This document shows, in pieces, positions 8,839 through 16,971 of a stretch of DNA of 64,000 bases (position 1 is the stretch's first letter; every line of letters starts with the position of its first letter). The stretch comes from Bermanella sp034110565 (GTDB lineage Bacteria > Pseudomonadota > Gammaproteobacteria > Pseudomonadales > Oceanobacteraceae): the NCBI GenBank assembly GCA_034110565.1, contig JAWUYY010000015.1:1-64000 (forward strand), written 5' to 3'. Below the pieces are notes generated by a model. It was given only the letters and a program-made list of their open reading frames with translations. It was not told the origin of the DNA and made no database searches. Position numbers and translations under genes: made by a program.

Positions 8839-9276
8839 TTGCCCGTTTATTTACAGTGGTTAGATGAACCAAATGAACAAGATCAGACCGACTTAGACAA
8901 GCTTTATGCTGATGCACCTGCCAATTGGTTTGAGCAAAATCAGCCAGCTAATGGGGCGGATTGGGCACAGCAAAAGGCCAAGCAAGGTGAGCGTATAGCA
9001 CTGGGTTATTTTAATGACCACATTGTTTGCGCTGCTTGCTTGGTGGAGCAATCCGGAATATCAGATCAAGCGTATATGTATACAGTACAACAGTTATGCG
9101 TGCGTGATGTGACTAGAAGGCGCGGTGTGGCGAAGCAGTTACTGGTACGTCTTTGCCAGTGGGCTAATAAAAGCCAATCATCACTGTATATAAAAGACGA
9201 AGAAAGCCAGCTATCAGGCTTGTATGAGTTAGGTTTTGTGCAATATTTACAAGGTTGGCGTTATACGCCCCTGTAG
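8839..9276 (+). CDS. PanZ/PanM-like GNAT-fold protein
   Basis: This is a 145-residue protein of the acetyl-CoA-binding PanZ (PanM) type. In E. coli PanZ binds PanD, promotes its self-cleavage and limits beta-alanine and pantothenate synthesis in response to acetyl-CoA. The best evidence is QLCVRDVTRRRGVAKQLL, which closely matches the RVREVTRRRGVGQYLL acetyl-CoA loop of E. coli PanZ, and an N-terminal DQTDLDKLYADAP like the Pseudomonas proteins. The start is TTG at 8839, preceded by GGAAAGAG at 8828-8835; it gives the MPV- N-terminus seen in Pseudomonas homologues. A general GNAT acetyltransferase is the alternative. Confidence 0.72.
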   Translation: MPVYLQWLDEPNEQDQTDLDKLYADAPANWFEQNQPANGADWAQQKAKQGERIALGYFNDHIVCAACLVEQSGISDQAYMYTVQQLCVRDVTRRRGVAKQLLVRLCQWANKSQSSLYIKDEESQLSGLYELGFVQYLQGWRYTPL

Positions 9277-9372
9277 TATTGTTTGTAATGTGAAACAATT
9301 AGTTGGTTTTAGAGGTCTTTATCTTATAGGGATCAGGAATTACACTAAGCAACATTATCTATGGAGAAGAAC

Positions 9373-9969
9373 ATGTTTCGTTTATTCAGTGTATTAGGCC
9401 TATTGATGGCCTTGATGTTGCCTGCTCAGGCACAAGAGCCTCAGCCTAAAGAAGTGGTCAAGTCTGTTTCTGATGTGGTGTTGGCAGAGATATTAGCGAA
9501 CAAAGACAAGTTAGATCAGGGCCCCGATTTTTTACTGCAGCTGGTTGAAACACGCATGTTGCCGATTATTGATCAAAAGCGCATGTCTCAATTGGCGCTA
9601 GGTAAGCACTGGGAAGCCATTAGCGATAAACAACGTTCTGACTTTGCAGAAGGTTTTAAACGCTTATTGATAAAAACCTATGCTGGCGCCTTTAAAGCCT
9701 ATACAGGCCAAGATGTCACCTATGGTGAGACGCGCTTTAATAAATCCGGTGATAAAGCCATTGTCAGCTCTGATATCCACGTAGCAGGTGGCAGCCCCGT
9801 GAACTTACAGTATCGCTTATATCAGCCAGAACCTGGTCAGTGGCTAGTATATGACGCAACTATCGCAGGTTTGGGCCTAATTCGAACGTATCGTGCACAG
9901 TTTAATGACCAAATTGAACGTGATGGCATTGATCAAACCATTGCTCAGCTACAATCTGTCCAGCTTTAA
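9373..9969 (+). CDS. MlaC/Ttg2D-family periplasmic phospholipid-binding protein
   Basis: The 198-residue protein has a signal peptide ending at about residue 20 (LLMALMLPAQAQ) followed by a MlaC/Tol-tol-Ttg2 domain. MlaC shuttles phospholipids between the outer-membrane MlaA complex and the inner-membrane MlaFEDB transporter. Typical elements are KRMSQLALGKHW, DFAEGFKRLLIKTYAGAF and YRLYQPEPGQWLVYDATIAGLGLI. An in-frame ATG occurs at 9361, but GGAGAAG at 9363-9369 points to the ATG at 9373, which also starts a cleaner signal peptide. The gene stands alone, without mlaA, B, D, E or F beside it, so it may be a paralogue of an operon-borne MlaC. Confidence 0.85.
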   Translation: MFRLFSVLGLLMALMLPAQAQEPQPKEVVKSVSDVVLAEILANKDKLDQGPDFLLQLVETRMLPIIDQKRMSQLALGKHWEAISDKQRSDFAEGFKRLLIKTYAGAFKAYTGQDVTYGETRFNKSGDKAIVSSDIHVAGGSPVNLQYRLYQPEPGQWLVYDATIAGLGLIRTYRAQFNDQIERDGIDQTIAQLQSVQL

Positions 9970-9997
9970 GCAACCCCTCTGTTCTTTTTTCTCTAAT

Positions 9998-10027
9998 AAC
10001 CGCAAGCTCTAATAAGCTTGCGGTTTG
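9998..10027 (+). terminator. Hairpin after the mlaC-like gene
   Basis: The perfect 11-base arms AACCGCAAGCT and AGCTTGCGGTT enclose a five-base loop. The T-run after it is short (TTT), so termination may be partial. Confidence 0.55.
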
Positions 10028-10110
10028 CGTTGAAACCTAAATCGGCCTAATCTCAATACAACGGGTGATGCTTTTCACCTTGTCTTCTAAAATTGTGGAA
10101 AATGTCTTAT

Positions 10111-10653
10111 ATGGCCAAAGGTTGGCTACATATATGGTTGGTGTTAGTGGTTACTGGGTGGCTAGCTGGTGGGTCAAGTAGTGCCTTTAGTGAGCTGAAC
10201 ACCAATCAGATCAAGTCAGCCTATTTATACCAAATAAGTAAGTTTGTATTCTGGCCTGAAGAGCGAAAGCAGTTTGATTATTTTAATTTGTGTTTGATCG
10301 GTGATGACACCTACCAAGGCAACCTGCAAAAAATGGTTGGGCGTACTGTGTTCAATAAACCTGTGCAATTAAAAACCATCACGGGCTTAACTCAAGCGGA
10401 GCAGTGCCATCTATTACTGCTATCTTCACCACAGTTAATTAAAACCAATGAGCTACAAGAATGGTTAAAACAGCACCCTGTTTTAACCATTGCTGATGGT
10501 GCTCAATATATTGATAAAGCAATGGTGGTGTTTGTATTGGAAGACCAAAGAGTACGCCTGCATATTAATGTGGATTTGGCACGCTTATCTGGATTATCGT
10601 TTGCTGCGAACTTGCTTGAAGTAGCCAGTAAAATTCAAAAAGGAAGTCAGTAA
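10111..10653 (+). CDS. YfiR-family periplasmic protein (DUF4154)
   Basis: This is a small secreted protein of the YfiR/HmsC type. YfiR sits in the periplasm and represses the diguanylate cyclase YfiN until envelope stress releases it. A signal peptide-like stretch (WLHIWLVLVVTGWLAGG) is followed by the family core IKSAYLYQISKFVFWP, the motif CLLGDD-like CLIGDD, and C-terminal RVRLHINVDLARLSGLSFAANLLEVA. Two cysteines (in FNLCLIG and AEQCHLL) could pair as in YfiR. The frame is open from a TTG at 10093; the ATG at 10111 is preferred because GGAAAA lies eight bases upstream, while 10102 is possible. The stop overlaps the next start (TAATG), so it is coupled to the YfiN-like gene. Confidence 0.8.
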   Translation: MAKGWLHIWLVLVVTGWLAGGSSSAFSELNTNQIKSAYLYQISKFVFWPEERKQFDYFNLCLIGDDTYQGNLQKMVGRTVFNKPVQLKTITGLTQAEQCHLLLLSSPQLIKTNELQEWLKQHPVLTIADGAQYIDKAMVVFVLEDQRVRLHINVDLARLSGLSFAANLLEVASKIQKGSQ

Positions 10654-13055
10654 TGTCTTGGCTTCCCCTCTTACATCTACGTACCAAATTAATTGCCAGT
10701 ATTGTGATCACCAGCGTGTTAGCCGTTTTGATGAGCTCCATGGCGTTGGTGCGATATGACCGCGTGCAAGAAGTAGCGAACGTCTCTGAAGATATGAAAA
10801 TACTAGCGGGCATCGTGGCAAATCGCAGCACGGCGGCGCTAATATTTAGCGATGCTAGGCAAGCCGAGGCCAATTTAAAAGCCCTAGGCGAAAACCCTAA
10901 CGTATTAATGGCATGTATTTATGATAGCGGCCAGCAAGTATTTGCGATGCATCATTTCACTCATCTTGATCAAAAACCTTGCCCTGAAAAACCAAAAGAA
11001 ATGGACTTGAGCATTGATCAAACGATTGAAATTTACGAACCAATAAAGCTAGATGGCTTGCCAGTCGGTACCTTGTATATGAGCCTAAGTTTAGATTGGC
11101 TCAATGAACGATGGCAGCAACAATTATTGTTTATTGTGCTGGTGATTTTTGCCGTGCTCATGTTCTCTATGGTACTGGCAAAATATCTGCAATATTTATT
11201 ACTCAAGCCTATTCAAAAAATCACTAAGACCGCGCGAGATATTACCGAGCAGCAAGACTATAGCTTGCGCGCCGATAAAGAAGTAAAAGACGAAATCGGT
11301 GATATGGCCGATGTATTTAATGGCATGTTGAGTAAAATTGAAGACGAGACGGCTCGCTTATATGCCAGCGAAGAAAAATTCCGTCAGCTTGCTACGCTAT
11401 CCCCCGTGGGTATTTTCCAAATTAACCTGCAGCATCAAATAACCTATGTGAACAGCCGTTGGTCTGAGATCACAGGTATCAACCAACCGTTAGCAAATTT
11501 AGAGCACTGGCTAGGACGTATTCGATCAGAAGACCGTCGTCGTACTTTAAAAGCATGGAGCGCTTTGATTCAAAATCACCAAGAATTTGTGGTTGAAGTG
11601 GGTTTTGAAAAAAATGATGAAATAACTTGGACCATAATAGAAGCCAGCGTTTTACACGATGGAAAAGGTGAAGTGTATGGTTATATGGGTGCCATTAGTG
11701 ATATTACTGATTTAAAAAATGCACAATTACAAATGGAAAATTTAGCGTTTTATGATCCGCTTACTGGATTATCAAATCGTCGATTATTTCAAGATCGCTT
11801 AAATAAAGCGGTGGCAGAAAGCAAGCGCAGGGGCACGTTTGTCGCGTTACTGTTTTTAGATTTAGATCAGTTTAAACGTATTAACGACAGCTTGGGTCAT
11901 GACGCAGGGGATCAGCTGCTGGTGGCGACTGCACAGCGTTTACGCGATAGCGTGCGCGAAACGGATACCGTTAGCCGGATTGGTGGTGATGAATTTACCG
12001 TGTTGTTAAGTGATGTGGATTCCACCCATGGGGTGCGCCATATTGCGGATAAGATTTTAAAATGTTTGTGCAAACCCATTACCCTGAAAAAACAAACCGT
12101 CATAAACACCGTCAGTATTGGTATTACTATGGCTCCTACCGATGCTAGTGATGCCAATAAACTGATGCGTAATGCTGATATGGCTATGTATCGAGCAAAA
12201 GCTATGGGGCGTAATAATTTCCAATTTTTCTCTGAAGATATGAACAAAGAAATGATGGGTTATTTAGAAATCGAAAAAGATCTAAGGCACTCCATCGAAA
12301 ATAGCGATGAATTTATTATTTACTTTCAACCTAAAATAGATCTTTTAAGTTATAGCTTTATTGGTGTCGAGGCCTTGATTCGTTGGAAGCCTAAAGGTAA
12401 AGACATGGTGCCACCGGATCGCTTTATTCCTATAGCTGAAGAAAGTGGTTTGATTATTCCTATTGGTAAGTTTGTTTTCCATCAAAGCTTAATGCAAGTT
12501 AGGCGTCTAATCGATTTAGGAATTTGGCCTGATCATGCAAAAGTTGCGGTTAATTTATCAGCCCGTCAATTTAGTGATCCAAACTTAATTCATGATCTAA
12601 ACGAAAGCATTAATACGACAGGTTGCCCTGTTGAATTCATCGAGCTTGAAATCACAGAAAGTACCTTGATGGATCATGTGGAGGGCGCCATCTTTACTAT
12701 GCGTAAAATCAAACAAATGGGTATCTCTATTGCGATCGATGATTTTGGTACAGGTTATTCATCGTTGAGTTATTTAAAGCGTTTCCCAATAGATGTACTA
12801 AAAGTGGATCGTTCGTTTGTAATGGATATCCCGAACGATGTAAGCGACATGGAGATTACTGCAGCCGTCATCGCCATGGCTCATAAATTGAATTTACGAG
12901 TAGTGGCTGAGGGCATCGAAACCAAAGAGCAAATTGATTTCTTGCGTGCAAACCGTTGTGAATACGGGCAGGGGTTTTTAATTGCCAGGCCCATGCCGGC
13001 TGATGAATTAGAGGTCTATATTCAACGACCCATTCAGGTAGGCCTGTTTTCTTAA
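10653..13055 (+). CDS. YfiN-like membrane GGDEF-EAL protein with PAS domain
   Basis: This 800-residue c-di-GMP enzyme has membrane segments at about 13-33 and 152-175 flanking a CHASE8-like periplasmic sensor, then HAMP (about 175-235), PAS (about 243-360), GGDEF (about 368-530) and EAL (about 545-790). The cyclase site is intact (IGGDEF near residue 443) and an inhibitory I-site RETD lies five residues before it. The EAL domain keeps VEALIRW, ELEITES, IDDFGTGYSSL and KVDRSFV, so phosphodiesterase activity is also likely. Classical YfiN/TpbB lacks PAS and EAL. It shares one base with the upstream YfiR-like gene, suggesting that YfiR gates it. Which activity dominates cannot be told from sequence. 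Confidence 0.9.
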   Translation: MSWLPLLHLRTKLIASIVITSVLAVLMSSMALVRYDRVQEVANVSEDMKILAGIVANRSTAALIFSDARQAEANLKALGENPNVLMACIYDSGQQVFAMHHFTHLDQKPCPEKPKEMDLSIDQTIEIYEPIKLDGLPVGTLYMSLSLDWLNERWQQQLLFIVLVIFAVLMFSMVLAKYLQYLLLKPIQKITKTARDITEQQDYSLRADKEVKDEIGDMADVFNGMLSKIEDETARLYASEEKFRQLATLSPVGIFQINLQHQITYVNSRWSEITGINQPLANLEHWLGRIRSEDRRRTLKAWSALIQNHQEFVVEVGFEKNDEITWTIIEASVLHDGKGEVYGYMGAISDITDLKNAQLQMENLAFYDPLTGLSNRRLFQDRLNKAVAESKRRGTFVALLFLDLDQFKRINDSLGHDAGDQLLVATAQRLRDSVRETDTVSRIGGDEFTVLLSDVDSTHGVRHIADKILKCLCKPITLKKQTVINTVSIGITMAPTDASDANKLMRNADMAMYRAKAMGRNNFQFFSEDMNKEMMGYLEIEKDLRHSIENSDEFIIYFQPKIDLLSYSFIGVEALIRWKPKGKDMVPPDRFIPIAEESGLIIPIGKFVFHQSLMQVRRLIDLGIWPDHAKVAVNLSARQFSDPNLIHDLNESINTTGCPVEFIELEITESTLMDHVEGAIFTMRKIKQMGISIAIDDFGTGYSSLSYLKRFPIDVLKVDRSFVMDIPNDVSDMEITAAVIAMAHKLNLRVVAEGIETKEQIDFLRANRCEYGQGFLIARPMPADELEVYIQRPIQVGLFS

Positions 13056-13202
13056 TAGAACAAAATTGTGTCATTCGCTTTGAATTGCACGGCTAATAAT
13101 GAGCGTGCTGAATTGATCGTATCCCCCTAGATTTTGCACCGCTTCTTACATCTATCCTGTCATTGAGGTAGGCTTGCTGACTTTATAATTTTCAGTATTC
13201 CT

Positions 13203-14240
13203 ATGAGCCAATCTTCTGCTTTCAGTCAGGCTGTCCTTAGCTGGTTTGATGATAATGGTCGCCATGACTTACCTTGGCAGCATGATAAAACCCCGTACCG
13301 CGTGTGGGTGTCTGAGATCATGTTGCAACAAACTCAGGTTGTGACTGTGATCCCCTATTACGAACGCTTCATGAAATCGTTTCCGAATGTTCATGCCTTA
13401 GCGAAAGCCAGCAGCGATGAAGTTCTGCATCATTGGACGGGTCTTGGTTACTACGCGCGAGCGCGTAACCTACATAAGTGCGCGCAAGCGGTGGTCAATG
13501 AATTTGGTGGTGAATTTCCGCAAACAGTAGAGGAACTGGAATCTCTTTCAGGTATTGGGCGATCAACTGCTGGGGCCATTGCCAGTATCAGTATGGGTAA
13601 GCATGCCGCTATTTTAGACGGTAACGTCAAGCGTGTGCTGAGTCGTTTTCACGCAATCGAAGGCTGGCCGGGCAATAAAAAAATTGCGGATGGTATGTGG
13701 GTCATTGCCGAGCGATACACCCCAGCTAAACGCACAGGTGACTATACGCAAGCCATGATGGACCTTGGTGCGACACTTTGTACACGCAGCAAGCCACAAT
13801 GTCAGATTTGCCCACTAGTGAATCAGTGTGAAGGCTACGCACAAGACCGAGTTAAAGAATTCCCCAATAGCAAGCCGAAGAAAGATAAGCCGGTAAAAGC
13901 GGTGCGCTTGCTTATGTTGCAGCACGGCAATGAAGTCTTGCTACAACAACAGCCAAATAGCGGTATTTGGGGTGGTCTATGGATTTTCCCTCAGCAAGGT
14001 CTAGAACAAGAATTATTTGATCATGAGCTGCTTATACAGAACAAAATCAAGGGCGTGGAACATGGTGAAGTTTTCCGTCATACCTTCAGCCACTATCACC
14101 TAGATATACACCCGATACGTGTGCAATTAAAAGACAAAATAGAGCAGGTGGCCGAATCACCTATGCTTTGGTATAACCTGCAAGAACCCGCCAGTGTGGG
14201 CCTTGCTGCCCCCGTTAAAAAATTATTGGAGAGCTTATGA
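13203..14240 (+). CDS. mutY: Adenine DNA glycosylase MutY
   Basis: MutY removes adenine mispaired with 8-oxoguanine. The 345-residue protein has the catalytic Glu38 in VSEIMLQQTQV, the helix-hairpin-helix LSGIGRSTAGAIAS, catalytic Asp139 in AILDGNVKRV, and a [4Fe-4S] loop with C-x6-C-x2-C-x5-C spacing (CTRSKPQCQICPLVNQC). A Nudix-like C-terminal domain that reads 8-oxoG follows, with FRHTFSHYHLDIHP. The stop overlaps yggX by four bases, a conserved mutY-yggX pair. The 147-base gap upstream shows nothing convincing. Confidence 0.97.
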   Translation: MSQSSAFSQAVLSWFDDNGRHDLPWQHDKTPYRVWVSEIMLQQTQVVTVIPYYERFMKSFPNVHALAKASSDEVLHHWTGLGYYARARNLHKCAQAVVNEFGGEFPQTVEELESLSGIGRSTAGAIASISMGKHAAILDGNVKRVLSRFHAIEGWPGNKKIADGMWVIAERYTPAKRTGDYTQAMMDLGATLCTRSKPQCQICPLVNQCEGYAQDRVKEFPNSKPKKDKPVKAVRLLMLQHGNEVLLQQQPNSGIWGGLWIFPQQGLEQELFDHELLIQNKIKGVEHGEVFRHTFSHYHLDIHPIRVQLKDKIEQVAESPMLWYNLQEPASVGLAAPVKKLLESL

Positions 14241-14512
14241 GTCGAACTGTTAATTGCCGCCGATATAAAAAAGAGCTGGAAGGCTTAGAAAAGCCACCAT
14301 TCCCAGGTCCACTGGGCCAAGATGTATACGAAAATGTGAGTAAGCAAGCTTGGTTAGATTGGATGGAGCACCAAACCCGCGTTATTAATGAGCAACACCT
14401 TAATATGATGGATATGACCAGCCGTAAGTATTTACAGGGGCAAATGGCCAAATATTTCGCCGGCGAAGAAGTGGACCAAGCTGAAGGCTATAAAGAAGAA
14501 GATAAAGATTAA
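14237..14512 (+). CDS. yggX: Probable Fe(2+)-trafficking/oxidative damage protein YggX
   Basis: The 91-residue protein belongs to the YggX family, which protects iron-sulphur clusters from oxidation and may carry Fe(2+). Family features are the N-terminal SRTVNCRRYKKELEGL with the conserved cysteine, PPFPGPLGQ, and WLDWMEHQTRVINEQHLNM. It is translationally coupled to mutY (ATGA overlap), which makes sense because MutY carries an iron-sulphur cluster. It has the usual length of about 90 residues. Confidence 0.95.
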   Translation: MSRTVNCRRYKKELEGLEKPPFPGPLGQDVYENVSKQAWLDWMEHQTRVINEQHLNMMDMTSRKYLQGQMAKYFAGEEVDQAEGYKEEDKD

Positions 14513-14550
14513 GTGGCTGAAAACTAAGCGGAAATTATTGCTAGACAGGG

Positions 14551-14579
14551 TTGACACTAATACCGAATGGAGGTTTAAT
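14551..14579 (+). promoter_or_regulatory. Promoter of tRNA-Phe
   Basis: A perfect TTGACA (14551-14556) and TTTAAT (14574-14579) are 17 bases apart. The region after the -10 box is GC-rich (CGCCACC), as in stringently controlled stable-RNA promoters. The tRNA begins about 37 bases after the -10 box. Confidence 0.75.
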
Positions 14580-14616
14580 ACGCCACCTCGACGGGGCCAC
14601 GGCCTTTAGTTGATAT

Positions 14617-14692
14617 GCCCAGATAGCTCAGTCGGTAGAGCAGAGGATTGAAAATCCTCGTGTCGGTGGTTCGATTCCGCCTCTGGGCACCA
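14617..14692 (+). tRNA. tRNA-Phe (GAA)
   Basis: The 76-base gene folds as a standard tRNA: acceptor GCCCAGA/TCTGGGC, D arm GCTC/GAGC, anticodon stem GAGGA/TCCTC around the loop TTGAAAA (anticodon GAA), a five-base variable loop, T arm GGTGG/CCGCC with TTCGATT, and an encoded CCA end. A promoter lies upstream and a terminator directly downstream, so it is a single-gene unit. Confidence 0.97.
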
Positions 14693-14704
14693 TCCAGAAT
14701 TCCT

Positions 14705-14735
14705 AAAAAGCCTCGATTCGATCGGGGCTTTTTTA
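14705..14735 (+). terminator. Terminator of tRNA-Phe
   Basis: The arms AAGCCTCGAT and ATCGGGGCTT pair with one wobble around TCG and run into T6. It begins 13 bases after the tRNA CCA end. Confidence 0.85.
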
Positions 14736-14781
14736 TGTCCGCGAAAATCATACCGCTTAAATGTTAGATAGCCTTTCTTAT

Positions 14782-14934
14782 TTAGTCCCTACTTTTAGTA
14801 AGTTTTTCGAGTTGGCGTTGGTATTTTAAGTAGCTCTCCATATCGCCTTTTTTATAGGCTAACTTAGAGGCTTCTTCTAGTTTGAGGCGTACATAGTATT
14901 TAGCTACGGATTTATAGACGTCTAGGTTGGCCAT
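14782..14934 (-). CDS. Short helical protein, 50 residues, unknown
   Basis: A 50-codon frame reads MANLDVYKSVAKYYVRLKLE and continues EASKLAYKKGDMESYLKYQR to a stop after SRD. The composition, alternating charged and aliphatic residues with no rare-codon run, looks like a real short alpha-helical or coiled-coil protein. The pattern of a charged helix, a K-GD-x-x-x-Y turn and a second helix recalls small proteins such as DUF6435 or Lacal_2735, but I cannot assign it firmly. No strong ribosome-binding site is seen upstream of the ATG. It lies between tRNA-Phe and the dehydrogenase gene and shares no promoter with either. Confidence 0.55.
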   Translation of the reverse strand: MANLDVYKSVAKYYVRLKLEEASKLAYKKGDMESYLKYQRQLEKLTKSRD

Positions 14935-15101
14935 GATGGAGCAAACTCAAATCTCTTATTCCACTAAGCATAGAAGATAAAATGGGACAGTCTAAATTAG
15001 GAGATGAAAGTGAATACCTAGTGTCAGTTTAACAATTCTCTTTCTTGCTCAAACATGGCAAGCTGAGTTTAGCTAAATCAAAATAATAAAAGGGCTATAA
15101 C

Positions 15102-15902
15102 ATGTCAGTAGTGTGGATAACAGGTGCGTCGTCGGGCATAGGTGAGGCGTTAGCCAAGCAATATAGCAAACTAGGATGTCAGTTGGTGCTGTCGGCTCGT
15201 CGTGAGCCAGAGTTGCAGCGCGTAAAGCAGGCATGTGTGGATATTGGTGCAAAAGAGTCGGATGTTCTGGTGTTGCCATTAGATGTTACCGAGCATGCAG
15301 CCATGGCCGAGAAAGTTTTTGCCGTCACCGCCCATTTTAAAACCATCGATGTGTTAATTAACAACGCGGGTATTTCTCAGCGTTCATTATGTATAGACAC
15401 CGATTTATCCGTGTACAAAACCTTATTAGATGTGGATGTGCTTGGCCAAATTGCCCTGACTAAACAAGTGTTGCCTGTCATGGTGAAACAAGGTTCTGGG
15501 CATATTGCGGTCACGTCCAGTGTGGCGGGTAAGGTGGGGGTGAAATGGCGTACCGGATATTGCGCCGCTAAGCATGCCGTAATGGGCTTCTTTGATGCAC
15601 TGCGTGCTGAAGTGGCCGAGCACGGTATTCAGGTGAGTACCATTACTCCTGGATTTATTAAAACTGATGTATCTAAAAATGCAGTTACGGCCAATGGTGA
15701 AAGTTTTGGCGTGGATGATGAAGACATCAAGGGCGGTATGGATGTGGATAAATGTGCCAAAGTGATTGTGAGCCACATGAACAAGGGCACAAAAGAAATT
15801 GCAGTTGGGGAGGGTTTATCCATGATGGCTCTGACACTAAAACGTTTTTTCCCAAGCTTGGTTTTCAAAATGGTAGAGAAAAAAGCCCTTAAAGAAACAT
15901 AA
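15102..15902 (+). CDS. Short-chain dehydrogenase/reductase
   Basis: This is a 266-residue classical SDR enzyme using NAD(P). The Rossmann motif TGASSGIG is at residues 7-14, NNAG follows, the catalytic serine is in VTSSVAGKVG, and the catalytic pair is in YCAAKHA (Y-x3-K). The sequence resembles the DHRS7-like/YqjQ group of SDRs; the substrate is unknown. A similar gene occurs near mutY-yggX-tRNA-Phe in Pseudomonas. A terminator follows within 40 bases. Confidence 0.9.
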   Translation: MSVVWITGASSGIGEALAKQYSKLGCQLVLSARREPELQRVKQACVDIGAKESDVLVLPLDVTEHAAMAEKVFAVTAHFKTIDVLINNAGISQRSLCIDTDLSVYKTLLDVDVLGQIALTKQVLPVMVKQGSGHIAVTSSVAGKVGVKWRTGYCAAKHAVMGFFDALRAEVAEHGIQVSTITPGFIKTDVSKNAVTANGESFGVDDEDIKGGMDVDKCAKVIVSHMNKGTKEIAVGEGLSMMALTLKRFFPSLVFKMVEKKALKET

Positions 15903-15903
15903 C

Positions 15904-15939
15904 AATGGCACCGTGAGTGTATCTCATGGGGCCATTTTT
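15904..15939 (+). terminator. Terminator after the SDR gene
   Basis: The outer arms AATGGC and GCCATT and the inner GTGAG/CTCAT pairing form an imperfect hairpin ending in TTTTTA, starting right after the SDR stop. Confidence 0.65.
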
Positions 15940-15959
15940 AATGTATACCAAAGCGGTGT

Positions 15960-16964
15960 TTATTCAGGTCTGGGTGCGTAAGCAAATACATCGCTTAGCA
16001 TCTGAGACTGGTGAAAGCCTTTTTCTTCTAGACCGCTCAGGACACTGTAAACAAAGTTAGGGCTGCCGCAGGCGATGGCTTTTATGTGAGAAAGGTTGCC
16101 CAGTTTTGTGTGCATTAATTCTTCAACCGTTTGTGGGGTGAAGAATTCGCACTCGGGTAATTCCGGTGTCATGGCTTGATAATGAATCAAACCGTTATCA
16201 GCCCATTCTTTTGCTGTATCAGAATAAAATCCGCTGGCATCACGGTTGATCCAATATAAATGGATCGCGCTATGTTGATGCTTGAGCTGCTCTTCAATCA
16301 TGGCTTTAGCCTGCGCAAAGCCAGTACCTGCCACAATAAATACTAATGGGTCATGTAAGTTATATTGATCTGCTTCGGTTTTCAGCCACACATCCCCTTT
16401 TGGTAAGCGCGCGCGAACCGTTGGGTTGTTTTGTAAGTACTCTAAAATAACTTGGCTTGATTGATTTTCACCGCTGACACCTAGATGCAGTTCAATGCGT
16501 CGATCATTCGGCGCACTAGCAATGGTGAAAGGGTATTCGGCACCATCAATCAGTAGCTCTAGATATTGGCCAGCGTGATAACTAATAGGCTTGCCAGCAG
16601 GCGCTAATAATTCAATTTGGTAAACGTTACCATTTAAGGGTGTAACGCTTTGCACTTGAAACGCAACATGTTGCAAAGCAATTTCTCCGGGTCCTAGCAC
16701 CTTGTCTAGCTCCAAAATTAGGTCACTGCGTGCTTTAGATACACAGCAAAGTAATGGGTTAACGTCTGGATGATCTGCATTTTTTTTACCTTCTGGTGTA
16801 TCGACTACACCAGCTAAAATATGGGCTCTGCAAATTTCGCAATTGCCATTGGTACAGCTTTTACGAATTTTAATGCCGGCACGTGTGGCGGCATCCAAAA
16901 CACTTTCATCTTCGCGGGCTTCAAATTTAAGCCCTTTGGGTTGAATGGTAATTTGATGTGTCAT
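15960..16964 (-). CDS. 2Fe-2S ferredoxin-type flavin reductase
   Basis: A plant-type ferredoxin domain comes first: C-x4-C-x2-C in KSCTNGNCEICRAHI with the fourth cysteine in NPLLCC. A ferredoxin-NAD(P)+ reductase module follows, with the FAD site YPFTIAS and the nucleotide site VAGTGFAQAKAMIEE. This layout matches CDP-6-deoxy-delta-3,4-glucoseen reductase-like proteins, and the same gene lies next to ubiD in Pseudomonas. Its partner is unknown; an electron-transfer role linked to UbiD or quinone metabolism is only an inference. The frame opens from TTG at 16988 or ATG at 16985, both overlapping ubiD; the ATG at 16964 (MTHQITIQ) is chosen from the family N-terminus, though no clear ribosome-binding site supports any of them. 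Confidence 0.85.
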   Translation of the reverse strand: MTHQITIQPKGLKFEAREDESVLDAATRAGIKIRKSCTNGNCEICRAHILAGVVDTPEGKKNADHPDVNPLLCCVSKARSDLILELDKVLGPGEIALQHVAFQVQSVTPLNGNVYQIELLAPAGKPISYHAGQYLELLIDGAEYPFTIASAPNDRRIELHLGVSGENQSSQVILEYLQNNPTVRARLPKGDVWLKTEADQYNLHDPLVFIVAGTGFAQAKAMIEEQLKHQHSAIHLYWINRDASGFYSDTAKEWADNGLIHYQAMTPELPECEFFTPQTVEELMHTKLGNLSHIKAIACGSPNFVYSVLSGLEEKGFHQSQMLSDVFAYAPRPE

Positions 16965-16971
16965 GTTTAAA

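Noticed and set aside
8839..9276. Generic GNAT acetyltransferase call
   Set aside because: The VRDVTRRRGV stretch and N-terminus match PanZ much better, so the PanZ-like call was kept with moderate confidence.
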